Shown piece by piece: positions 1 to 9,048 of a stretch of DNA of 64,000 bases. Below the pieces are notes generated by a model, which did no database searches, was not told the DNA's origin, and was given only the letters and a program-made list of their open reading frames with translations. The position numbers and the translations under genes are program-made. Within the stretch, counting starts at the first letter, position 1, and every line of letters begins with the position of its first letter. Source of the stretch: CAVPCZ01 sp963779225 (GTDB lineage: Bacteria > Bacteroidota > Ignavibacteria > UBA10030 > UBA6906); assembly GCA_963779225.1 (NCBI GenBank), contig CAVZWW010000003.1:1674001-1738000 (forward strand). The letters run 5' to 3'.

Positions 1-1194
1 CCCGGCGTCCACGCGGCAGTAGGTCTTCAGACTGTCAAAGAAGGTCTTTCCCATCTCGAGGTAGCGCGGGTCGTTGGTTCTGCGGTAGAGATAGTATGCG
101 GATTCGATGATTTCCGGGTTCAGAAAGAAGCGCGCTCGTGCGGCTTCATTCTTCTTGTAGTCAAAATCCTCCGGTTCGATGCCGTGGCGTTTCCACATAT
201 GCAGGCAGGACTCCTGTAACCAGGCGGCGCGCTCGAGGTCGCCCGTCAGAACCAGTACCGCCGGAAAAAACGCATCCAGGGCGCCGAACCAGGTTTTTGT
301 GCGCTTGCCGGTGTTCATGTCGGCATGGCCGAACCAGAGCTGCGTCCCCACGGTATCGGCCAGATAGGTGTTGATGGCCTTGTATGAGCTGTCCCACATG
401 GTCTTGCAGTCTTCATCCTCAAACAAGAGGGCGCATTTGACCATGTATTCATAGTATGAATCGATACAGGCGCTGAGATGGCTCTCGGTCCGCAGCCACT
501 CCCCGGTCTCGCAGTCTATTTGATCGCCGACCAGGCCGATGTCAGAGCGTGACGCAAAGACGTTCAAGAATGCGTACTTGGCGTAGTTGTAATATTTGGT
601 ATCACCGGTCAGCTTGCTGAGCGTTCCGAATTCAACGAGCAGCGTTCCGATCTCTCCCGGATTCGTCTTTGTGCCCCGCACGGCACCGGTTTTGAGGTTG
701 ACATCCACGTAGGGAAATCCGGTGGGCGTTTTGAACGCCGGGATCAGCCGGTCACCCAGATCCCTGGCGAGGGCCAACAACCGCTCGTCGCCCGTGAGTT
801 GATAGTTTGAGAGCAGTCCCCCCAGCATCCGGATGTTGATCTCGAAGACCTTTACGTAGACGTCCTTGTCGAACGAGAGGTTGCGCAAAATGTAGGCCCG
901 TGTGCTATCCGCCTCTTCTTCAAGTCCCATGAGAATCATGGTATCCATCGCGTCCAGCGGCGTCATGTACAATCGCTCGTTGTACCAATCATACGGCGTT
1001 TTGCTCAGGGGCTTCAGTCCGTCGTGTCCCCATGCATAGGTCTTATAGGCGTTCCAGGAGTGGAGGAATTCCGCCTTAACCTCTTCTGCGAGGCGGGCTT
1101 TCTCCTGTTCGGTCATGTCGGCACCAGGGGCGGCAGCCGGGGCAGATAGGAACAGCGCAAAGGCGAGCAACAGCGGACGAGCAAAGATCTTCAT
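1..1194 (-). CDS. GH47 alpha-1,2-mannosidase-like protein, secreted, C-terminus cut by the window edge
   Basis: Reading leftwards from ATG at 1194-1192, preceded by AAAGGA, gives 398 residues with no stop before the edge. Residues 1-25 are a hydrophobic signal peptide. The body carries GH47 hallmarks: AEFLHSWNAYKTYAWGHDG near residue 42, KVFEINIRMLGGLLSNY near 115, LGDRLIPAFKTPTGFPYVD near 145, GEIGTLLVEFGTLSKLTGD near 178 and HLSACIDSYYEYM near 230. GH47 enzymes trim alpha-1,2-mannose from high-mannose glycans in a calcium-dependent (alpha/alpha)7 barrel; most known members are eukaryotic and bacterial ones are fewer. The calcium-binding C-terminal end is not visible. It is the last gene of the minus-strand arm. 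The family call is strong; exact specificity is inferred. Confidence 0.85.
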   Translation of the reverse strand, partial: MKIFARPLLLAFALFLSAPAAAPGADMTEQEKARLAEEVKAEFLHSWNAYKTYAWGHDGLKPLSKTPYDWYNERLYMTPLDAMDTMILMGLEEEADSTRAYILRNLSFDKDVYVKVFEINIRMLGGLLSNYQLTGDERLLALARDLGDRLIPAFKTPTGFPYVDVNLKTGAVRGTKTNPGEIGTLLVEFGTLSKLTGDTKYYNYAKYAFLNVFASRSDIGLVGDQIDCETGEWLRTESHLSACIDSYYEYMVKCALLFEDEDCKTMWDSSYKAINTYLADTVGTQLWFGHADMNTGKRTKTWFGALDAFFPAVLVLTGDLERAAWLQESCLHMWKRHGIEPEDFDYKKNEAARARFFLNPEIIESAYYLYRRTNDPRYLEMGKTFFDSLKTYCRVDAG

Positions 1195-1273
1195 GGCGTC
1201 CTTTATCGAGAGATGAGGGACAGCGGGAGGATTAATCGCTGTAATATACACAAACTCGGGCGCCCGGGAAACA

Positions 1274-1301
1274 GAAAAATGTCGATCCCGGTCAGTCCGG
1301 G
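1274..1301 (-). terminator. weak candidate intrinsic terminator after the six-hairpin glycosidase gene
   Basis: On the minus strand, just past the stop at 1308-1306, a CCCGG/CCGGG stem (1287-1301) with a 5-nt loop is followed seven bases later by five Ts. The stem is short, so termination would be partial at best. Confidence 0.35.
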
Positions 1302-1305
1302 TCGG

Positions 1306-4011
1306 TCAGAGCTTCTTCATCAACTTCAAAGTCGTTTGCTGTCCGGCCTTCAACGGAAGATGTTGCGGAAGAGCTTTTCCGTCAGGCATAAGGAATCCTG
1401 CGTCTCTCAAAGCGTGGCAATACAGGACGGGTATGCCCGGGCCCGTCCTGCGCCCCGGAGGAATGAGAACCAGCGTGGCAATTCTCCCATCCGTGCTGAC
1501 GGATACCTCCAGGGAAGCATTTCCCATGGTTGTGCCTCCGTCCCTGAGTACGGTCTGCTTTCCCGGTCCGAGCCATTCCCGGGGAAAGCCGGCAAGAAAC
1601 GCGAGGGTGTCCCCCCGCTCGCACACGAGAAGATTTCTTACCGACTGAACGAAAAATGCCCCGGCCTCGGCGTTTGAAGCATCGCCGGTGGTCCGGGTGC
1701 CTTGGCTCCGTTGCTGTTGTTCTTCCACCCATGTGCCGAGCGGAGTAGCGTGATCAGCGAACGCCCGCAGGAGTTCCCATGCTTTTCCCCAGTTTCCCAT
1801 CCGGTGATGTGCCATGGCATGAATCCCGCCGAGCCATGCCCAGATTCCGTCCTGTAGCCACCCGCTCCCGGCGATGATACCCTCTTCGGTTCTGGAGTCC
1901 AGCATTGCCAGGTTCCCGCGATTGATTGCCTGCATCACTGTGTCTGCTGACTGAAAAAAGCGACCGTACGGGAGCGGCAGCAGGAACGCATACTGCCCGC
2001 GTTGCGGAGGCACCCCTCTCAACGTATCCGCCACGGTAACGGGAAGGTAACGATGTCCGGCGGAATCTGTTTTCATGTCAAGCGGCGCGCGTGCGCGAAA
2101 GGCGACCCAAAAACTGTCGAGCAAAGACTCCCACGACCGGGCATCTTCCATGAAACCGATCCGCCGTGCCGCTTCAGCACCTTCTTGCAGCGTAATCATG
2201 GCCCACCAGAGGCTTCCGTAATCCGCAGTGAGGTGGGAAATTCCTCCGTCCACGAATCCCGGCGGCATCAGGCCCGCATACGGCGCGGAACCGTCAACCA
2301 GCGTACGCCCGCGGGCATTTCTGATCCACGTTATACCACGTCGGACCACCTGCCAGTGGCGGCGGAGCCAGAGCGTATCCCCGGAGAAGGCTGCATATCT
2401 GCAGAGAGCGACAAGCACCACCGGCGTCTCGTTGAGCGCTTCCATCGGAAGCAGAATACGGAATTGCCCTTCCGGAGACTGTAACGGAAAAGCCTTTTCG
2501 AGAGCCCTGCGCACGCTGGCCTGATCGCCGAGCATCAGTGATATGTTGCCCGAGAACAATACGTCGCAGATCCAGAGGCCCCGGTACACGGTCGGCCCGG
2601 GCTGATATTGCAGGCGGCCGTCATTGATATCCCGTATCTGGTAAATGTTCCGGACGCTGGCATCGACCAGGTACTGCAGACGCGGGTCGGGGATGCGAAG
2701 CCGGTCGCGCGGAACAGAAGACTGTCCCCGCCAGAATGAATCTGCGCGGGTGAGTTCGTGATCCAGTGAAGGGACTCCGGTGATTTCTGAACGACCCGCA
2801 CCCCCATGAACAACGATGAGGTCCGCCGACCGCGTTCCGCGCGGAAGGAGAAGAACAAGGGTGTCGCCGGAACGCGTGGCTGATAACGGGGAGGGGCGGC
2901 TGAGACAATACGGCAGACGCTCGAAGAGCACGAGCCCCCTGGTGCTGTCAAACGAAAGCTCACGGGAGGAACGTATGCGGATGACGGGGGTCAGATCTTC
3001 GCCATCAAACGTTGCACGCAATGCATCGAGACGGGGAGCGGGGGCCGAAGCTTCCAGTTCGCGCCCGCAATCCACGCGGACTTCCGCGATGCTGTTGTGC
3101 AAACCGCGCATGACGCCGTCCGGGGTCACCGCTGCCCCGGCGGAAAAAACCCAGATGGCGTTGAGCAATACATTGGGGTCCGACGTGCGCGGTGAGGCGA
3201 ATGCTCCAACTTCCAGCACACCGTCATTGTTGCGGTCTGACCCGTCCACCAGATATACGTACGGCCTGTTCCGTTCCCCGTCAACCAGAGGATCGACGGT
3301 AAGCGGATCTCCGCCTTCAACACGGAGTTCGATGTATCTCCCGCCGGGGCGCTGCTTGTAGGATTCACAAAGCCCGAAGGCGACACGCCTGGCCGCACCG
3401 GGAGAGACGTTCACACGATATGTTATGGGCCTGTTCGTCCCCCATGCGACGTTTCGGAATGCGGGATCGGCATACGGCGGCGGAGCACACCACGCGATGG
3501 CCCCGTTCAATCCGCCACGGCGTGTAACGCGATCGTCGCCGATACGAAAGCCCGCCCATTCCTGCGGATCGGGTTCGCCAGGATGTGTGAGGCGATCATT
3601 GCCGGGGTAAGCACCCGAATGCGCCGGCGGGAGGGGGATTATTGAGAACGCACGGGTTACCATCCGCACAGACGGACTCTCGGACAGCGTGACGGCAATC
3701 GGGACCACCGGGTCTTCATAGAATTGCCGTGTCACAGTCAGCGGAGGTCCGTCCAGGCCGAAACTGATTTCTGTAAGAGGACGGGCGTACGGCCCCGGTC
3801 CAAAGTCGTAGGCAAGCGCACCCCGTTCGGTGACCAGGGTCTTGAGCCAGTCGTCGGGCAGACAAATCGCATTGAGGTGCCGGGCGGGAGAGAAAGGAAA
3901 TTGGATCAGCGGCGGAGTCTCCGGGATATTCTGCCCCCGCACTGTCCCGGCGACCAGAATCTGAAGAAGAGGAAGAAGAAGGAGAACAGGAGACGAGGGA
4001 TTGCGGATCAT
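1306..4011 (-). CDS. secreted six-hairpin-type glycoside hydrolase
   Basis: 901 residues when started at ATG 4011, chosen because GGAGGT sits just upstream and a classic signal peptide follows (about residues 1-26, ending VRGQ). An upstream in-frame start at 4113 would bury that signal. The N-terminal half looks beta-rich. From about residue 430 there are repeated helix-rich segments with aromatic motifs (GLWICDVLFSGN, DYGSLWWAMITLQE, SGWLQDGIWAWLGGIHAM), typical of the (alpha/alpha)6 six-hairpin fold used by GH63, GH78, GH94 and related families. No single GH family is clear. It probably acts in the periplasm or outside the cell on the same glycan as its GH47, GH51 and GH78 neighbours. Confidence 0.7.
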   Translation of the reverse strand: MIRNPSSPVLLLLPLLQILVAGTVRGQNIPETPPLIQFPFSPARHLNAICLPDDWLKTLVTERGALAYDFGPGPYARPLTEISFGLDGPPLTVTRQFYEDPVVPIAVTLSESPSVRMVTRAFSIIPLPPAHSGAYPGNDRLTHPGEPDPQEWAGFRIGDDRVTRRGGLNGAIAWCAPPPYADPAFRNVAWGTNRPITYRVNVSPGAARRVAFGLCESYKQRPGGRYIELRVEGGDPLTVDPLVDGERNRPYVYLVDGSDRNNDGVLEVGAFASPRTSDPNVLLNAIWVFSAGAAVTPDGVMRGLHNSIAEVRVDCGRELEASAPAPRLDALRATFDGEDLTPVIRIRSSRELSFDSTRGLVLFERLPYCLSRPSPLSATRSGDTLVLLLPRGTRSADLIVVHGGAGRSEITGVPSLDHELTRADSFWRGQSSVPRDRLRIPDPRLQYLVDASVRNIYQIRDINDGRLQYQPGPTVYRGLWICDVLFSGNISLMLGDQASVRRALEKAFPLQSPEGQFRILLPMEALNETPVVLVALCRYAAFSGDTLWLRRHWQVVRRGITWIRNARGRTLVDGSAPYAGLMPPGFVDGGISHLTADYGSLWWAMITLQEGAEAARRIGFMEDARSWESLLDSFWVAFRARAPLDMKTDSAGHRYLPVTVADTLRGVPPQRGQYAFLLPLPYGRFFQSADTVMQAINRGNLAMLDSRTEEGIIAGSGWLQDGIWAWLGGIHAMAHHRMGNWGKAWELLRAFADHATPLGTWVEEQQQRSQGTRTTGDASNAEAGAFFVQSVRNLLVCERGDTLAFLAGFPREWLGPGKQTVLRDGGTTMGNASLEVSVSTDGRIATLVLIPPGRRTGPGIPVLYCHALRDAGFLMPDGKALPQHLPLKAGQQTTLKLMKKL

Positions 4012-4198
4012 ATGTCTACCTCCAGGTTCAGCATCTATTTTACCATCCATCCTGGTCCCGATCGCCACAGCCAATGTCAGATCAGGATACGCACTTCCCG
4101 GTCTGCGCCCCAAGGTACAGGCACAACACGGAATCTCACCGCCCTGGCGGTCTCTGCCGCGATCCGGAACACGCAGTGTCAGCGGGATGTGATCACTC

Positions 4199-4241
4199 TG
4201 CCATCTGCTCTTCGATCAGCACGACCGACAGGTGAAGGCTT
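4199..4241 (-). other. degenerate repeat of the GH51 gene tail
   Basis: Right after the GH51 stop, the minus strand reads HLSVVLIEEQMAE-stop, echoing the true GH51 C-terminus QMSVVQIEAQI about 46-48 bases upstream. Most bases match over roughly 30 nt. This could be a decayed local duplication or the remnant of a second arabinofuranosidase gene. The rest of the spacer down to 4012 shows nothing recognisable. Confidence 0.4.
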
Positions 4242-5720
4242 TCAACACCCGTCTATCTGCGCTTCGATCTGCACCACCGACATCTGCGGGAGATCAACAT
4301 CCCGGGAACCTCCGGGAGAACGCACGGTATGAGTACGGGGAACGAGCACATCCGGTTCATCAAACGTGTTGCACGCATTCCAATCCGGATGAGACAGAAT
4401 TCTCGCGCTCACCTCCGTGATGGTCCCGCGTGTGAGCCGCAAGGAAACGGTGGCCGGGGTCAGAGGGTCGGGATTGACGACTGTCACGGAGAGCGTTCTG
4501 TCACCGCGTGAAGCGGAAACGGAAAGCCCGCTTGAAGTCGGATCGGCCTCAACGTGCAGGGCGGTCTTCTCTTTGTGCGTGCGCATCATGGAAAAGGCAT
4601 GATAGGTGGGTGTGCGGAGGCACCGGTCCTTCTCTGTCAGCAGGGGCGCCTGCAGGACGTTTGCGATCTGGGCAAGGTTGCACATCGAGAGTTTGTCAGC
4701 CTGGCGGTGGAAGACATTCAGGCCGAGTGCTGCAGCGACTCCATCCTTCATCGTATTCTGCTGCCAGAACAGTCCGTGCTCTTTCTCAACGTCCGGCTCG
4801 CTTTTGTCCCAGGTTCCCCACTCATCGACCAGGAGATCGACGCGGCCGCGGCCGAGCTCCGGGGTCAGACGATCCAGGTACGCGCGTTGCTCTTTCACGG
4901 CGCGTTCCAGATCAACAAATGTGGAAAGCTGGGCCCTCAGGGATTCTTCGTCATAGTCCGTCGCCGTCCGGGTTCCCCAGCTGTAGAAGTGCATGGCGAA
5001 GCCATGAATCGGCGGTACATACCTGCGTCCTTCCCTGAGTCTCTGGAAGAACCGGCGTGTCCACTCCGTGTCATTGCTGTTCGGGCCGACGGCAATAAGA
5101 TACGGGGCGGTGGTCCCGCACCGTGGCACATAGGTAGCGAACCGGGCATACTGCGCACAGTACTCCTCGGCGGTCATGTGGCCTCCACATGCCCAGCTTT
5201 CATTCCCGATGCCCCAGTAGCGGACCTGGAAGGGAAGTGGAGACCCGTTCGTGGCGCGTTGTCCGGCCAGCGAGCCCCCCGTGGGTTGATTGCAGTATTC
5301 CACCCAGTCGCGAAGTTCAGCCGGAACGCCGCTTCCGACATTGGCGGCCAGATACGGACGCGCGCCGATGAGTTCACAGAGGCGCATGAATTCATGTGTG
5401 CCGAAGCTGTTATCCTCGATCTGACCGCCCCACGAGTGGTTGACCGTCTGCGGCCGGTCGCCGGGCTCACCGATACCGTTGCGCCAGTGATAGTTGTCCG
5501 CGAAACAGCCTCCCGGCCAGCGCAACACCGGAACACCGAGATCGCGGAGGTGTGTTACCGCGTCCAGCCGGAGTCCTTCTATGTTGGGTGTCGTGGAATG
5601 GTGTCCGACCCAGATGCCCCCGTAGGTTGCACTGCCGAGATGTTCAAGAAAGTGCCCGTGGAGCTCGGGGCGGATTTCGCCGATTGCCCCGTCGGGATGT
5701 ATAATGACAGATGTGGCCAT
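4242..5720 (-). CDS. GH51 alpha-L-arabinofuranosidase
   Basis: 492 residues, the normal length for cytoplasmic GH51 enzymes, with no signal peptide. Visible motifs: ELHGHFLEHLG near residue 19, VLRWPGGCFADNYHWRNGIG at 65-84, acid/base Glu174 in YWGIGNESWACGG, and nucleophile Glu300 in LLVDEWGTWD. GH51 enzymes are retaining (beta/alpha)8-barrel hydrolases that release terminal L-arabinofuranose from arabinan, arabinoxylan or arabinogalactan oligosaccharides. Only six bases separate it from the sugar porter upstream, so imported oligosaccharides are the likely substrate. Both catalytic glutamates are present. Confidence 0.93.
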   Translation of the reverse strand: MATSVIIHPDGAIGEIRPELHGHFLEHLGSATYGGIWVGHHSTTPNIEGLRLDAVTHLRDLGVPVLRWPGGCFADNYHWRNGIGEPGDRPQTVNHSWGGQIEDNSFGTHEFMRLCELIGARPYLAANVGSGVPAELRDWVEYCNQPTGGSLAGQRATNGSPLPFQVRYWGIGNESWACGGHMTAEEYCAQYARFATYVPRCGTTAPYLIAVGPNSNDTEWTRRFFQRLREGRRYVPPIHGFAMHFYSWGTRTATDYDEESLRAQLSTFVDLERAVKEQRAYLDRLTPELGRGRVDLLVDEWGTWDKSEPDVEKEHGLFWQQNTMKDGVAAALGLNVFHRQADKLSMCNLAQIANVLQAPLLTEKDRCLRTPTYHAFSMMRTHKEKTALHVEADPTSSGLSVSASRGDRTLSVTVVNPDPLTPATVSLRLTRGTITEVSARILSHPDWNACNTFDEPDVLVPRTHTVRSPGGSRDVDLPQMSVVQIEAQIDGC

Positions 5721-5726
5721 GCGGAT

Positions 5727-7091
5727 CTACTTCTCACGCCTCCAGAGCCGTTCAATCTCTTCGAGAGACTTCCCCTTGGTTTCCGGCACAAGCAGAGCGA
5801 CGACCGCAATGGTCACCGCGCAGAAAAAGGCATAGAGCCAGAAGGGAAACGCATGGTGGAAGGTGTTTACGAGCCAGGGGTGTTCGTTGATGACGGGGAA
5901 GGTCTGGGAAACGAGAAAGTTGGCCGACCAGAGCAGAAGCGTGGCGATGCCCATCGCGCGCCCGCGGATCCTTGTCGGATAGATCTCCGACAGCACCACC
6001 CAGACGACGGGACCCATCGAAAGAGCGAAGCATGCGATGTAGCCGACGACGAAGAGGAGCACCCAGATAGCCGTCGTGGCGTAGTATGCCGCAAGACCGA
6101 GTCCGGACAGACAGAGCCCCATCCCCGCTGCGCCGATGATCAACAGGGGTTTCCGTCCGAGCCGATCGACCTTTCTGATGGCCACAATGGTGAAGGCCAC
6201 GTTAAAGGCACCCACGACCACCGTCTGCAGCAGGGCGATGTCTGTGCCCGCGCCGAGTTGTTTGAAGATTTCGGGGGCGTAGTACATGAAGACGTTGATG
6301 CCGGTGATCTGTTGAAGCACCGCCAGTACGACGCCGATGATCAGCGCCCTGCGCATCCCCGGCTTCAGGAGTTCCGAAGTCTTGCTGCCCTCCGCGGCAA
6401 TGGCTTGCTCGATGGATCGGAGTTCTTCTTCCGCCCGGTGTGCACCTGAGAGTTTCGTGAGAATTCCCAAAGCCTGTCCGGGATCCCCCTGTTTGACAAG
6501 CCAGCGCGGGCTTTCCGGAATGAACAGCAGGAAGCCGAAGAAGAGCACCGCGGGCAGGGCTTCCGAGCCGAACATCCAGCGCCATCCCTGCGCGATGTTC
6601 CACTCCTCGTTGCCCCGGCCGGCGATGAAGTAGTTGACGAAGTAGACGATCAGGATGCCGCTGACGATGGCAAACTGGTTGAACGAGACGAGGCGGCCGC
6701 GCACACCCGCCGGTGCGATTTCAGCAATATAGAGAGGGGAGAGCAGGGAAGCCATGCCGACTCCCACGCCTCCGATGATTCGCGCGATATTGAATTCCGT
6801 CAACGTCTCCGGGATCGCGGACCAGACGGCCGATACCGCAAAGAGAACGGCGGCAAGGAGGAGTGCGCGTTTCCTGCCGAACCTGTCGCTAAAACTTCCG
6901 GCGATGGCTGCTCCGCAGACACATCCCACCAGGGCACTCGATGCGGCAAAACCCGTTTCGGCGGGTCCGAGATCAAAGTGGGCGCGGAGGAAACCGATGG
7001 CGCCCGATATGACCGCGGTGTCGTACCCGAACAGGAGTCCGCCGAGTGCGGCGATCATGCTGAGAAGGAAGACGTAGGAGGAAGGTTTCAT
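5727..7091 (-). CDS. MFS sugar porter (sugar:H+ symporter family)
   Basis: 454 residues from ATG 7091, which overlaps the upstream PhyH stop as ATGA. A longer reading to 7472 exists but its extra sequence is a shadow of the PhyH gene. Twelve hydrophobic segments are apparent. Sugar-porter signatures are present: GGLLFGYDTAVISGAIG at the N-terminus, DRFGRKRALL after TM2, FIPESPRWLVKQGDP mid-protein, QQITGINVFMYYAPEIF in TM7, VDRLGRKPLL, and the C-terminal PETKGKSLEEIERLW. Relatives (XylE, GLUT-like) move xylose, arabinose, galactose or glucose across the inner membrane. Next to a GH51 gene, a pentose is a reasonable but unproven substrate. Confidence 0.93.
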   Translation of the reverse strand: MKPSSYVFLLSMIAALGGLLFGYDTAVISGAIGFLRAHFDLGPAETGFAASSALVGCVCGAAIAGSFSDRFGRKRALLLAAVLFAVSAVWSAIPETLTEFNIARIIGGVGVGMASLLSPLYIAEIAPAGVRGRLVSFNQFAIVSGILIVYFVNYFIAGRGNEEWNIAQGWRWMFGSEALPAVLFFGFLLFIPESPRWLVKQGDPGQALGILTKLSGAHRAEEELRSIEQAIAAEGSKTSELLKPGMRRALIIGVVLAVLQQITGINVFMYYAPEIFKQLGAGTDIALLQTVVVGAFNVAFTIVAIRKVDRLGRKPLLIIGAAGMGLCLSGLGLAAYYATTAIWVLLFVVGYIACFALSMGPVVWVVLSEIYPTRIRGRAMGIATLLLWSANFLVSQTFPVINEHPWLVNTFHHAFPFWLYAFFCAVTIAVVALLVPETKGKSLEEIERLWRREK

Positions 7092-7871
7092 GAAGAGCGA
7101 TCGGCTCCCCGGAACGGCATGTGGTGGCCCTCGATAAATTGCGGCTTCGGAAGATACGTGTTGATTCCCGGAACAGCACGCCCGCGCAGAAGAAACGGTG
7201 CGGCCACCTCGGGTTTGAGGATCCGCGTCGAAGTGGGGATGTAGCGTATGGTCAATCCCATCCGCCACCGGGCGGAGTGGTTGGCCTCGGATCCGTGGAT
7301 GAGGTTGGGATGATGCAGCGATACGTCTCCGGCGCGGAGTACCACATCGACGGCCTTCGACTCTTCCACGAGTTCCGGACGGATCGCCGATCCGAGCACG
7401 CTTTCCACATCGGGGCGCTGCTGCATCGTGCCGAGTTCCACATGATGTGTCCGGGGAATCACCCGCATACATCCATTCTCGGGAGAGGAATCCGAAACAG
7501 CCAGCCAGAGCGTGATGACCTCCATCGGGTCCAGCGGCCAGTAGCTTCCATCCTGATGCCAGAGCACCGGCTGTCCGGTGTGCGGGGGCTTGCAGATGTA
7601 GTGGGTGGCAAACAGAGCGATGTCGGGACCGATGAACTGCTGGGCAATGTCCAGAAGACGCTCGTCGCTGACCAGACGAATCCAGAAGGGATCGTTGACC
7701 GCCAGATGGGCATGAAGTTGTTCGGGCCGCACGTCCGGATTCTTCTCCATCAGCCAGTGCACGTGCTGCTGCGCTTCAGCCACCAGGTCGGCGTCGATGG
7801 CTTTGCGAACGATGACATATCCGTCCTGTCGGTATGTCGGCGGGGAGGGACTCGGCCGGAGTTTTGGTCAT
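7088..7871 (-). CDS. phytanoyl-CoA dioxygenase (PhyH)-like Fe(II)/2-oxoglutarate oxygenase with one apparent 5' frameshift
   Basis: Natural start is ATG 7871, three bases past the previous stop. The frame breaks within about 30 bases. Removing one base from the C run at 7842-7845 gives a continuous 260-residue protein whose N-terminus reads YRQDGYVIVRKAID, the usual PhyH opening. Uncorrected, only a GTG-started 231-residue form (7783-7088) is open. The core contains the HxD iron motif in WHQDGSYWPLD, CMRVIPRTHH, and the distal His with a nearby Arg in HHPNLIHGSEAN...RWRMGLTIRY. These enzymes hydroxylate diverse small molecules; the substrate is unknown. The gene overlaps the downstream MFS gene by four bases. 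Confidence 0.85.
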
Positions 7872-7873
7872 GT

Positions 7874-8242
7874 TCAGTGCCCCGGTCCTCTGCCTTGTTC
7901 CATCATCCGCTGTCTGCGTTCCTTCTTGTATTCATCATACTTCTTTATCTGGTCCGCAGTCAGCAGGGTCTGAATTCTGGCGTCGGTCTTTTGCGCCTGT
8001 TCACGCATGGCGTCCCGCGCACCCTCCCGGTCTTCGCCGTAGTCCTCACGGATTTTCCGGCCCTGCGTCTGAGCGTCGAAGAGAATTGGTTGTATCTGCG
8101 CCGTCTGGTCGACGGTGAGGGAAAGGGCTTTCTGAAGCTCGTCGAGCCGTTGAAGCACTCTGGCGCTGTCCCGTTGGGCGAACGCTTGAGATACCGACAT
8201 CAGGGAAAGAACTATGACGGCAAAAACAACAAGATGTTTCAT
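7874..8242 (-). CDS. CpxP/Spy-like small periplasmic protein
   Basis: 122 residues from ATG 8242, preceded by GGAGGAG; a TTG four codons upstream is less likely. Residues 1-22 form a signal peptide ending SQAFA. The mature part is highly charged and helical, with two LTxxQ-type motifs (SLTVDQTAQIQPIL, LLTADQIKKYDEY) characteristic of the CpxP/Spy/CnrX family. Family members are periplasmic stress chaperones or metal sensors. Its place inside a sugar-catabolic operon is unusual, and many FCB and planctomycete genomes carry such proteins without a known role. A tail rich in R, M and Q ends the protein. Confidence 0.75.
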   Translation of the reverse strand: MKHLVVFAVIVLSLMSVSQAFAQRDSARVLQRLDELQKALSLTVDQTAQIQPILFDAQTQGRKIREDYGEDREGARDAMREQAQKTDARIQTLLTADQIKKYDEYKKERRQRMMEQGRGPGH

Positions 8243-8277
8243 GCTCTCCTCCAATTGGGAAAAGGTTCACCCCGGGT

Positions 8278-9048
8278 TTAATGTTCTTCGTAGAGATCCG
8301 AAGTGTCGGCCTGTGCAATGTCAACGAGAAATGTTCCTATGGCCGCCGTCACCGCTGCGAAGTAGGCGGCCCCCTTCTGTGCCGTCGCGGCACGGGGATC
8401 ACCCGCCCCGGTATCGTCGGTGACCTTTGACCACCGGCGCGGCGTCCACGCCCAACCTTCGCGGAATGCCGCAATTCCAAACTTTCGCGCCCTGCCTTCG
8501 CCCGCCTCGCTCAGCGGGAGAAGGGTGTCGGGGGCGAGGTGCATCATGAGGCTGGTCTCCATCTCGTCCGCATGGTCGCCGGGAATATCGAAGAAGTCTT
8601 TCAGGGGAACGGAGCGGTACCAGTTGACCACACAGAGGAACGCGGTGTGACGCGGCTGCAACTCGCGGATCATCTGACGGAAATCGTTCCCGCCGTGGCC
8701 GTTGAGGATGACCAGGCGCGGGATGCCGTGCGACTCTATGGACGTGAGAACATCTTCCAGCACCATCATCTGTGTGCTGGGATTCATGTTGACGGTCAGC
8801 GGGATATCCATCTGACCCGTATTCACGCCGAACGGGATCGCCGGCAAAACGATCGGGCGGGCACCTCGTTGCCAGGCATGCTCCGCCGCCGCCGCTGCGA
8901 TGCATTCCGTCTCGATGGTGTCGGTACCGTACGGCAGATGCAGGTTGTGCGGCTCCGTTGCTCCCCAGGGCAGAACCGCCAGGTCGTAGTGCGCGGTCTT
9001 CAGGTCCCGGTATGTCGTCTGATGAAGGAGCCACGGTGTTTCAGCCAT
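8278..9048 (-). CDS. creatininase-family amidohydrolase
   Basis: 256 residues from ATG 9048, overlapping the previous stop by eight bases; a TTG four codons upstream is possible. Creatininase-fold metal motifs are visible: LPWGATEPHNLHLPYGTDT near residue 30, LVILNGHGGND near 118 and IPGDHADEMETSLMMHLAP near 160. The family includes creatinine amidohydrolase, MftE and formamide hydrolases of riboflavin and F420 synthesis; all cleave cyclic or small amides with two bound metals. No mycofactocin or riboflavin genes are nearby, so a role in opening an amide of the imported substrate is inferred from the operon only. Confidence 0.85.
   Translation of the reverse strand: MAETPWLLHQTTYRDLKTAHYDLAVLPWGATEPHNLHLPYGTDTIETECIAAAAAEHAWQRGARPIVLPAIPFGVNTGQMDIPLTVNMNPSTQMMVLEDVLTSIESHGIPRLVILNGHGGNDFRQMIRELQPRHTAFLCVVNWYRSVPLKDFFDIPGDHADEMETSLMMHLAPDTLLPLSEAGEGRARKFGIAAFREGWAWTPRRWSKVTDDTGAGDPRAATAQKGAAYFAAVTAAIGTFLVDIAQADTSDLYEEH

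Noticed and set aside
4554..6449. 631-codon plus-strand open frame
   Set aside because: It lies antisense to the intact GH51 and MFS genes, has no family motif or ribosome site, and its composition reflects the high-GC opposite frame.
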